Position numbers and translations under genes: made by a program. 64,000 bases of DNA from Plumapathes pennacea (Eukaryota; Cnidaria; Anthozoa; Antipatharia; Myriopathidae), in the NCBI GenBank assembly GCA_964036295.1, contig OZ038465.1, positions 5,504,667 to 5,568,666 of the forward strand, read 5' to 3'. Under the pieces are notes generated by a model that worked only from the letters and a program-made list of their open reading frames with translations, had not been told where the DNA came from and made no database searches. The first letter of the stretch is position 1, and every line of letters starts with the position of its first letter. Shown here in pieces: positions 1 through 10,009 of this stretch.

Positions 1-1014
1 TGACTGCAAGGACTGACAGACGTTTCTATGACGTCATTTTCAGTCTTCTTTGCCCTCTACGGCGGTGACGGATATAGCCGGCGGATACGGTATACTTGTA
101 ATAATTCGTTGCATGCTGTCACTGGACGTTCATGCTCTGATTGCGCAAGAATTCTATGAGGATTAACTAGGATTCAACAACGGCCGAACAAATAATGATT
201 TGACACAGTTCAACTGTGTCAAGTGCGTCCGGTCTACGTCAATGTGTTGGTGTCACAAAACAACACAAGTCAAAGAGCGTCTCAGCGTAATATTCTGGCT
301 TTTCTTTTGTATAAATTGGACTCCTTAACCACTCCAAATAGTTTTCGATTCAAAGCCATTTACTAGTTCCCCATTCTGAAAGTATAACCGGAATTAAATC
401 ATTACAGTTTCTGAATGCTTGCTCTCGGCCCAAAATGGACTGGTCGGGCAATGCAGATAGTGCAATTATTGAACTAAATTTCTGGTAGCGTCATCCTGTG
501 AGCTTTTTTGTCTTTTTGTTACTTTCATTTATTGAGTTCTAATTCAACTAATCTCAAATAAAGACGTAAATTCAGAATTCATTATTGCGAAATGCTTATG
601 TCACTGAGTGGGCTTATCTGTGGTTTTGAAGCGCGACCAAGCAATAATCAGTGCCAAAGAGAGGTTGTTACGACACCTAACAGTAGGTCAATAAAGGAAA
701 ATTCAAACTGCCCCCGTTTGTTGACTCGTTGACCCGTTTCGTTTGGTAACTGGCTTCGAAGTCTTAGTATAACGTTCTCGTGTCAACACAGAAAATTTTG
801 TTCATGTTGCCGACATTTTTGCGATGTACTTTATATTACAGTCTAATTTATTTATCCGACGTAGACTTAACGAAGCACTACCATAATTTAGGGATATCTG
901 TGAAACCAACGGCTCATAGTTTTCCTCAACTGAATACGTACGAGAGGCTACTGAGGGTCGAGCGATCGAGAAGACTAGGGAAGATTAAATATTCAAAAAA
1001 CATGACTGAAGAAA

Positions 1015-1250
1015 CAAGTAGCAGAAGAAGAAGAGGTATAGGGGAGTAGTAGTAGTAGTAGTAGAATTAGGAAGCCTGTAAGAATTAAGAAAGAAAGAAA
1101 AAAAGAAGAGCAAGAAGAACAATGAACAAGAAGAGAAAGAAAAAGAAAAAGGGAGAAAGGAAATAATGAGAGGAAGAGGACGAGAACAAGGAGGAGGAAT
1201 TGAAATAATAATAATAAGAAGAAGAAGAAGAAAAAGAAGCTGCTAGCCCA
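1015..1250. repeat. Purine-rich (GAA/GTA) low-complexity tract
   Basis: About 230 bases of nearly pure A/G, built from GAA, GAG and AAG triplets with a short (AGT)n run near 1047-1063. The opposite strand gives a leucine/serine-rich open frame that is only a by-product of this composition. Confidence 0.75.
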
Positions 1251-2380
1251 GTGAAGAAAGTAAATAAAACTCATAAATTATACTTTAGCTAACTTCCGTG
1301 TTGTATGAACTCGTTTTCCGGGGATGTGGGACGTGAGTGCGATATACGAGTTCGTGCCGCTACTCAGTGATGTTTGATCCGTTTTGCTTGACTTTTGTTT
1401 GCACGTTCGTGTTGTATGACACAGAGCCGAAATAACTGAGTTACGTAAATTTGATTAATTGGTCGTGTCCGTCTTTATAGCCTCCAGCAGATGAAGGCGC
1501 ACTGAATTGGCCTCACTCTGCTCCGCACCAAGTTCCATTCTAATTTTAGCGTGGCTCTGTTTTCAAATCCAAACTGACAAAAACTCAAGTTAAAAAAGGA
1601 GAGTATAATTGAAAAAATTGACACACCGAGCCACTCACTTTCACTGGTTTGTTGGGGCTCGGTTCAACGTTAATTCTCGTAGGGAGTGGGGCGTTTCAGC
1701 GTTTTAGATTGAGTCAAATTTGGGCAACTGTACTAGTTAAAACTGTAGGTATTGGGGCTTTGAGCTGTATTGACCTGTTTCAGCATGGCATGATACCAGA
1801 CCGTCCCAAAGAGCACTATAAGTATCGCTAGGTTTTCTATTTTATTGCGATGAAATGATTTGCAACGTGTGCTGATTCTATCCCTCTAACTTCCGAATTG
1901 AGTCTGACTGTGTCTCAGCTCTGGCGTATTTCCCACTTTGCCTCTGTGCTATCTTCCCGTTGTACAGCGTGCATCAGTTCATGTTGCGTCCCTGGAGTAT
2001 TATAAGCCATTGCTCGCCATGAATTGCGATTTCTCAGTCTTTATGTTTATTATATGTGCCCATAATGGGTCAGTTATTGGCTCAAATTGTTAATTAGGGT
2101 TTTAAGGTGGCAAAGCTTATTGTTATGTACCCAGCGGACTGCAAAACCTCAAGGCGAAGAAGTTAGAAAAGAATTTAACAACATGTTTCCTATTTCCCCT
2201 TCAGTCAAAACATCAAAAGAAAAATAGCTTCCGTTTCTAAGTTTATTGTTGACCATCAGTAGCCAGTGCGTGTGAATTCTGATAGCTTCTAGAGAAACAG
2301 CTATCACTGAGCCAAAAAATAAAAAATAAACCACAGTTTGTCAATGTTTGTAACTTCGGGTAATAACCTTGTCAGTGAGG

Positions 2381-2412
<32 letters not shown>

Positions 2413-2977
2413 GAAAAAGAAAAAAAAAGCACGTTTTCGTTTTCTCTCGGCCAGTTCTCGATCGGTTAAGCAGTTCTGTGTGAAATGAAATAGGACTTAA
2501 CGCGGTTTTTAAATGATTTAATCTGAGGGAGCTGGTGGTTTTATCAATAGACTGGAGCAATGAAACGATTTATTTTTTTATTTTTTATTTTTTATTTATT
2601 TTTTATCCGCTTGGCTTTTGAGTTTTATTTTTGTTTTCTTGTCTTTTTCTTAAATAAGTCAGGAAAAAAAGTGAATAAATGACAAGAATCATTTAGGATC
2701 GTCAATATGGAGGAAATTGGTAGCGGTCTCGAGGGTCTAAAAATGCCGATAAACAAACCCAGTGGCTGAAGTGTTGCGCCATTGCGTAGGAGGTCTTTGT
2801 GGAATTTTGAATACCAAATGAACCGCGAACCGCACCCATGTAATTTCCTTTGTCCTCTGCTCAATAGATTTCAAAAGATTTTAGCACCATTACCAAATAT
2901 TGACTTTTCTTGAACAAAGTATCTTTGGTTTTAGTTATCTCCTCATTTATCCAGTGATTTCTAGCTCAAGAATCACT

Positions 2978-2987
2978 TCGGAAGTGT
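2978..2987 (+). promoter_or_regulatory. ETS-type site upstream of the DUSP gene
   Basis: TTCGGAAGTG matches the ETS core CGGAAGT. It lies 315 bases upstream of the DUSP start codon and 58 bases from a second ETS match. Vertebrate DUSP6 is known to be induced by ERK signalling through ETS factors; the link here is inference from motif and position. Confidence 0.35.
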
Positions 2988-3035
2988 CCCGATTACATTC
3001 TTTCGCAAGATTCTGAACATGACAAATCCAAAGGA

Positions 3036-3045
3036 ACCGGAAGTG
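3036..3045 (+). promoter_or_regulatory. Consensus ETS site upstream of the DUSP gene
   Basis: ACCGGAAGTG is a full match to the high-affinity ETS consensus, 257 bases upstream of the DUSP ATG. Function is inferred only from sequence and position. Confidence 0.4.
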
Positions 3046-3301
3046 TTTGACAGCCCGGTGAAATAATGATCCTCCCCTTTCCGGCACAAATCACTATGGC
3101 AACTATGATTGCGTATAGATACATGGGCATGTTTGATTGGTCACTGGCAGCATGCCAATACGCAGTCTTGACAGATTGATGTCAATCATTTTAACGCTTT
3201 TAACAATAAGAGCAGCACAGCGCATCAAATGACAGTGTGAGTTGGGAGCGAACGGTTATTGATAAGAGGGTGAATTTATCGGCACAGAGAAAAGACAAGA
3301 G

Positions 3302-5170
3302 ATGCCGTCCATTCGTGTTGATAGTCCGCGCAACTTTCGACGAATTCAGAACGACAAGAGAAAACACATGGCCAAGGGCGCAAGCCATCGGTGGCTTTCT
3401 GAACAGTTGACTAACGGAGTGCGCTTACTCATTCTGGACTGCCGTCCGTTCAACGAGTTTGCTCGGTTACACATAACGGGAGCGATAAATCTCGCCATTC
3501 CGAGTCTAATGTTAAGACGGATGAAGAAAGGGACGAATTTTTCGGTAACCTCGCTCATAACTTCAGAAGAAGGCAAGTCACATTTCGCGAACAATCTCTC
3601 CACTGCTTCGGTGATCGTTTTGTACGATTCTTCAAGCCAAGATGTGACCAGTGTTGGCCTAAACTCCGCTCTTGGTGTGTTACTGAAGAAGTTTAGCGAA
3701 GATGTGAAAACTCCCGTTCGTTTTCTAGAAGGTGTGTAGAAACGATTGGTTATTTTGTAGCTTCTGTCATAAAGTCTTCCCGCATTTTCGTCCCCGCGCC
3801 AGCGAAACATAAGCCCACATCTGGCCCTTGTTCTTTTGCTGCTTTTTTCGGATTTGTTTGTTTATCGCTTGAAGTCGGGGTTTGCCCGTTTATTTTTTTA
3901 TAGCACTCCGATACTTAAATCCTATATTTTCCGCTCTTCTTTCAGGTGGATTTTCAAAGTTCGAGGAGGACAACGCAAAATTTTGTGTTCCCGGCGAAGA
4001 AATTGAGAGACCACTTCTTTCGCTGTCAGGACTCACAATCAGAGACGACAACCTCCCGCTGCCGAGAACAGCCAGACCAGAGCCGAGCACTCCTCTAGGC
4101 TCTCGTGAAAACCCGAGCTCTCCCGTAGAAATCCTGCCATATTTATATCTTGGAAGTGAACAGCACGCGTTGGACTTGGAAAACCTCCGACGCTGTGGCA
4201 TTTTCCATGTTTTGAACGTTACACATGACAAGCCGAACGCTTTTGAGCAGCTCGAAGGGTTCTGCTACAAAAAGCTGCCAGTGGAAGATAACTGGAAAGC
4301 AAACTTGGCGGATCTGTTTCCCGAGGCATTTGCTTTTATCGGTAAGTTTTCGTGGTATAGTTTTCTTTCAAATGTATTTGCCGCAGTTTGTATTGGGAGT
4401 AATTTTGTCTGAGTTGTTGAATAACACGCCATTTGAGGCTGAAACTAACGGCATGTGGTATCTAATTTGTAAAACTATTTGATAAATTATCTGAAACTCT
4501 AATGATCTAGTTACGAATCAGTGGGTCTATAACAATAATCGAATTTCGAAGTTCATGTTTATTTTGCGTCGGTGGGTCGGACAATGATACTCTTCAATTT
4601 GATTTATGCCCGCAGGTAGTACTTCTAATTGACACTCGGTTTACACGTTGGTTGTTTGATTCCTTGTGAAAGAGAGAAACTAAAAACAAAAACAAAAGAA
4701 GCGCGTATGAATTTCTGTACGCGAGCGCCGGCTTGTTCCTTTGTAATATCATGTGGTCCGAGCTAAACTCAAAACGGTGGATATTGAATATGCGGTTTCG
4801 TGGATTTTTTTTGCACGTTTTCAACTGATGCTGATGATCGTTTTGTCTGTTTTATTTTTCACCAGATGAGGGACGAAATTCAAAGAAGGGGGTCTTGGTA
4901 CACTGTTTGGCGGGAGTTTCCCGTTCAGTGACAGTCACCATCGCGTATCTGATGTCCACCTGTGGCATGACACTAAACGAAGCGTACGACTTCGTAAAGG
5001 ACAGAAAATCGAATGTGTCGCCAAATTTTAACTTCATGGGACAGCTACTAGACTTTGAGAGACAGCTTCGTACTCCAAAGACACCAAGCTCCACAACTAG
5101 CTCACTGTCCAGTACCAGTAGTTTCGACAGTGAAGTGGAAGACAGTGAATTGGACAGTAGTTCTGACTAA
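3302..5170 (+). CDS. DUSP6/7/9-like: ERK-class dual-specificity MAP-kinase phosphatase (MKP-3 type)
   Basis: Three coding exons: 3302-3731, 3946-4341 and 4866-5170, giving 376 aa, close to vertebrate DUSP6 (381). Exon 1 encodes a rhodanese-like MAPK-binding domain with the kinase-interaction motif LRRMKKG at about residues 71-77. Exons 2-3 encode the dual-specificity phosphatase domain: general acid Asp in PVEDNW (about D258) and the signature HCLAGVSRS with nucleophile C289 and R295. The block [19 protein letters not shown] is typical of the family. The junction FLEG/GFSKF is the conserved linker after the rhodanese domain. All introns are GT-AG and keep phase (1 and 1). The enzyme should dephosphorylate ERK Thr/Tyr in the cytoplasm as feedback control. 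The C-terminus is a Ser/Thr/acidic tail after residue ~345. It cannot be assigned to DUSP6, 7 or 9 singly; one pre-duplication gene is likely. An alternative start at Met23 is possible. Confidence 0.92.
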
Positions 5171-5679
5171 GTATGTTCGATCAGTTCATACTCTGTGTAA
5201 AGAATTAATTCAAATCAATTTAATGTACAGCAAAGAATAATTCCATATACAAGATTAAATCCAGGATATGAACAGCAAAGTTAATTTATAGGGCAACAGA
5301 TGTGGAACAGGTCCAGTTTTCGGTTGACTGGTAGCTGATTCAGAATTTTTTGCATCATATGCAATATTGTTTGACACATTTCGTGTCTAATAAATTGGTA
5401 GGTTGGGTAATAAACCAACGTAAGAGATTACCATTCGCTAAGGAACTCTTGTTTATTTTAATAGCTCTGTAGCCTTTTATGACACTTCTCTCTTTCTTGG
5501 TCTAAAAATCCTTCAAACAAAAGAACTCTACACAGTCTTTGTTTGTAATTCCTCTGTTACCACATACAGTTTATGAATAATTTTACATTCATGAAAGCCC
5601 ATCTGCAATTTTATCCAAAGTTCTGTAAATAGTCCCTATGTACATACATATAGTAAAATAACGATATTGAGAATAGCAC

Positions 5680-5685
5680 AATAAA
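5680..5685 (+). terminator. Probable polyadenylation signal of the DUSP gene
   Basis: AATAAA about 510 bases after the stop codon, in an AT-rich 3' flank. Other AATAAA-like words occur nearer (for example around 5389-5412), so the used site is not certain. Confidence 0.35.
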
Positions 5686-6278
5686 GTGGTGCATATATAA
5701 GAATCTTTAGTTCTTCTTTTACTCTCTGAAGTTTTCTTTGGCTAAAAATCAGGCGTTTGTACTTCGACATGGCATACGTTTAATTGGGAAAGAAGAAAAC
5801 TATGTTTGTCATCAAAACCGTTTTGGTTCAGAACTTTCTTAGTCTGCTGTCAGTTTATTGTCGTACCTTTCAGTCGTTATTGATACGTACTTTCATTTGA
5901 ATACTGCGCAGTTTGTTGTTTTCGTTTTAGGCGAAAAGAAACTCGAACATCGCTTGGTAACATAAATAGAGGCCAAAAATAGCGTCTATCGAAATCTGAG
6001 TGCTGAATACCGGATCCGGCAGTCAGGGGTGGCATGCGATCACCCGAGTGGCCCAATCACTCGATCCACGGGGGTTTCCGGAGTTGCAGACAAGCTGGCG
6101 CCAGTACTTCCTACTTGACCCTTCGCAAATTTATGCTTTAGATAACCGATTTTTGTTAACTTGATCATTTAAAGTAACTGTCGAAGCTAAATCATACTCT
6201 TCCTTCATTCGTTCCCCAAGGAATGGCTCGCCAATATCAGTTTTGTCCGGCGAAATTTCAAGACTCAAACGTTATTCA

Positions 6279-6305
6279 CCCCCCCCCCCCCCCCCCCCCC
6301 CCCCC
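6279..6305. repeat. Poly-C homopolymer (27 nt)
   Basis: Uninterrupted run of C. Length in the assembly may be unreliable. Confidence 0.9.
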
Positions 6306-8019
6306 TCCCTCACTTGTTCTTGTTACTAGCGGGGGTGGAGTGCCACACTCCGTCTAATCCGGAACGGTCAGGTTTCGCAACAGTTCGGCTGCCCAAGGGC
6401 AGCAGCAAATTGTTTGAATTTGTTTCCTAAAGTGTCAAATGGTTTGGCGAGAAAAGGTGTTTTCTAGAACCCAACACCTTCTGTAAGCGCAGCAGGGTTG
6501 ATAAGATAAGTGTTTTCTTCCGGAATAGACACGCATCATATGGGTTAGTTTTGTTCGCGAAAGAAACTTTAATATTCGGTGCCCCGCATAATGCAGAGTC
6601 GTTCAGTCACTACTGTACGATTCATTGTCGTCGTTTTTTTTATGAAGAACACAGTTGCCTGAACCGGGAAGCCAACACCCGCCAAATACCGCTTTCATAT
6701 CGAGAAGGAAGTGGCCGAGTGTCTTTGTGATAATCCTATGTAATCTTTAGGGGGATGCGCTCGTTGCTGAACAGAAAGTCACGAAAACGCACTGTCAAAA
6801 TAAACAAGGCTGTGAAGCTGGAAAAACAGTCAAGGGACGTTCTGGCAAAGAGTTACACCGCTCAGCAATGTCAGCTGGAGTGAGCGTGACTGCCTACCGA
6901 TACATTCACTGACACGGCACACACACACAGACTTTGACGATAGGGTCAATTTATAGCACGTCTGACAGCAAAAAAATAATACAGGAACAACCAGAAATGC
7001 AGAGTTAATTTAAGTAACTTGTCTCTAGCCACGGAAAGGGAGAGAGGACAATGCTTGAGTGATGCAAGGAACTGAAGTGAGTACCTCTTGAACATCTATC
7101 TGTCAAAACAAATGACCATATGCCGTTTATTGGTTTAGCGGTACAAAGGATGCCAGAGAGCCACAAAACACCAGAATACTACAACATAGCGGCATCCGTT
7201 CATGCTGTCAACCCATCCTGACTTCTCGAGTATTTTTAAACTTATATTTGCCTCGGTAATACTTCATGGATATGCTAACAGTTTCGTTAATTCATAAGTA
7301 TGGTGGGCATGTTTTCACTGTAGCATATAAATTAATCATTGTCACGAGTCAAGGCTATCTAATAGCCACCGCCCGTCAGTGTGCTTGGGGAGTCCCTCGT
7401 GTTCCTAAGAAACACCGACTCGCATTTATGATCCCAAGAAAAAGAAGAATCGAACACATAAATCACGAGGTGTTTTTCACCTAATTGAAAGTTCGTATTG
7501 CTCATCAAAAGCAAGTTATAATATTCACGTGCGCAGAATTCTTACAAAGGGCGTGACTCACAGCAACAGCCTACACGCGGTCTGGTTCCGTACAGATTAC
7601 AAACCGAGCATTTCCTTCTTGGATCGTCGTCAGGTTCGTGTAAGCAGATTGAAAGACGGGCAAGGCAGGCGGATACGGTGCTCATGCAGTGCTGACCCAC
7701 AAAACACGAAATAAGTCTGACTTATTATCATTTGAGGGGCTTTTACGCTCCGCCTAATGCATATGGGACTGACATGTGGTGAAACGTGGAACACCTGTTG
7801 GGGTGAAAAGTACTTTTTTTTTGGCGAAAGTTAAACAATTTCAACCTTCTTCAGTTTGACTTTCTCACCACAGAGCCGTACATTACAATGTGAATATGTA
7901 GAACATGGCTGTCATCAGACTCATTGCACTCCATCGAGCATACATTTAATTGTAACTTGTTGATGCCGTTAGGTTTATATTTATTCTAGTTGCCGCCATT
8001 TAAGAGTGTCATACTCAGT

Positions 8020-8043
8020 ACACACACACACACACACACACAC
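8020..8043. repeat. (CA)n microsatellite
   Basis: About 12 CA dinucleotides in a row. Confidence 0.9.
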
Positions 8044-9826
8044 GGTTTCTTTTGCTGATAATAAATTTGTGAGTTTGTTCATGACTGATGAGTAGTGACC
8101 ACTTCCCAGCATATGCAACAATTCAAATGTTTCTAGGCGTTTTCCCAGTAAATTTATAAAGCAACTGATGACAGAACTTTCTCAGTCTCAAATCCCTTAG
8201 ACCACATCAACGGGGGAAACAACGTGTATGAAACGACCGTGTATTATTTTGTAAATACAGTCCAGCCATATTGACCACATTAGATGATCATGTTCAGACG
8301 AGGACAAAAGTAGTAAATAATCCTGTAAAGTTTTCAGCTTATTATGCCGGCTATGCGGTTCAGGAAACTGCGGAGCATTTTCAAAGGCAAAGTCATACTA
8401 GACTTGTTCTCAGTACTTTACTCTAGTCAGCTTATTTCATTCTTCGCATGATCGGCAAACTTCGAGGGCGGATGATAGGCTACGCCCAGATATATCATTC
8501 TGCATGGGGGAGGGGGAGGGGGGAGCTGAAGCACTCATCATGTAATAGAGATACAAAACAGTCATAACTAAAAATGTTTGTAAGTCACTTCCTTGTTGCT
8601 TGGCGCGGAGATCAAACGAGAAGGAATCCTGACGCGCTTACATGAGCCTGATAAACTCACGATAAACTGAATCTGGTGAGTAAATCGAGTTCAGACTGTG
8701 TCGTGGTCTCATAGTGTGTAATGTATCCCTAACTCAATCAACAGGTGATAATTGCCACAATTAAACATGACTGTACTTTATCTACACATGGTCACAAGTT
8801 CTTTGCTTCCTTTCCTTATCACCCCACCCTTTGCCTCATTTCCCGTGTCGGCTCTTTGACACAATTTTTTGTTAATTCTAGCAACAGGAAAGGGACAGTG
8901 TGTTCTAATTTCTCCCACCCAATTGACACATACATCGAGGTTAGACCGCATTTTTTTGTGGCTTTTCCGCCCTTCAGATAGTGTTCAGACGTGCCTATAT
9001 AGGCAAATTCCTCAGGTGTGTCTTGTGATATTTGTGCTGAAGCTTTATGTGTACGGGTACCACAACAGGAAACACCTTTCAAGATGACACGAACATGCCT
9101 CAGTTTTTAATAGACACGATATCAGACATTCTGAGCAGAGTTTTCAATCCACTGAGGCCCTGATTCAGTTTTCCTTGGCTGTATTTTTTGGGAGTCACTT
9201 CAGACCCTCGAGTCCTCGAGACCGTGATCAAGGCGAAAAACTTCAAGTGAAAAAAAAATGAAAAAATGAAAAAAATAAAATTAGAACCAGTAATGGTTTT
9301 AAAAAGCTGCTTTCCCGCTTTGTTTTTAGGTGCTTCATTCCCAAACTATTAAGTGGCAAAATCTCCACTTATCTACTGTATCATACATACATAATTTATT
9401 CTACTTATATAAACAATTTCTCTTCATGAGATGAAAAAAAAAATGTGTGAGTACTCATACAATTTTACTTTATTGTTGAAGTGTTGGCGTTTGTTATCAA
9501 TAGTAACTGACTCAAAAGCTGCAACCGTAAGTTCCCATACATTTTCTGATCGCCGCCATTTTGTCACAATTCGATACCAGTTCCCCCAGTCACCGACCAA
9601 GCTTGGGCTGCCACTGGTGTCACAAATCTAGCTTTTTAACCCTTCTTCGGGTCAAGTATAAAAAGTACTTGAAATTCCTCACTAATGTCGGGGAAGCCAG
9701 AATTTTTAAACTACTTTTCTTATTCATCCCCCTTCCCCCACGGGACTATTACGGCGCTTTGAGTAAGAGACTGGGGATGAGTCCCAGGCATCTTTTCGAT
9801 CGCACAAACCGGTCTCGTTCTCTTGG

Positions 9827-9847
9827 CTCTTTTTTCTGCGACTTTGG
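9827..9847 (+). promoter_or_regulatory. Possible TOP-type start and noncoding first exon of RPL29
   Basis: CTCTTTTTTCTGCG is the C-plus-pyrimidine tract expected at the cap site of ribosomal protein mRNAs (5' TOP). It is followed within about 20 bases by ACTTTGG/GTGAGT, a near-ideal splice donor. A noncoding first exon spliced to an acceptor just before the ATG (for example CAACAG at 10005) would fit ribosomal protein gene structure. Inferred; no transcript evidence. Confidence 0.35.
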
Positions 9848-10009
9848 GTGAGTTTGACTTCAATCCTTGCCGATTTTAGGTGTAAACAATGCCATCTGGC
9901 CAAAATTACGACTGCTAGCTCTTCTTTAATACATAATTGCCCAGATAACGAATATATTTTATCTTCCTTTACCGTGAAACAGAAATTAGAGTTATCCAAC
10001 AACAGAGTC

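Larger units (their letters stand above)
1..3301. other. Gene-free upstream region
   Basis: I see no convincing exon here. The short open frames (for example 780-1049 and 1649-1831) have no recognisable domain and run into simple sequence. Visible small features are a CRE-like TGACGTCA at 29-36, a perfect 10-bp-arm palindrome at 201-221 (TGACACAGTT-C-AACTGTGTCA), a purine-rich tract near 1.0-1.25 kb and an A-rich stretch at about 2382-2430. The last 300 bases contain two ETS-type sites and probably belong to the promoter of the phosphatase gene that follows. Confidence 0.6.
5691..9826. other. Gene-poor interval between DUSP and RPL29
   Basis: No exon that I can support. Open frames here are under 100 codons, without domains, and several overlap each other on both strands. 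Contains a poly-C run, a CA microsatellite, a G-rich patch near 8506-8524 and A-rich sequence near 9247-9280. GCCGCCATTTTGT at 9552 (YY1-like) lies about 275 bases upstream of the probable RPL29 transcription start. Confidence 0.5.

Noticed and set aside
780-1049. 89-codon open frame before the purine tract
   Set aside because: No domain, no splice context or neighbouring exon, and its end is low-complexity GAA repeat.
7362-7380. CACCGCCCGTC-like word reminiscent of the small-subunit rRNA 3' end
   Set aside because: Only a short coincidence; the surrounding sequence does not continue as 18S rRNA.
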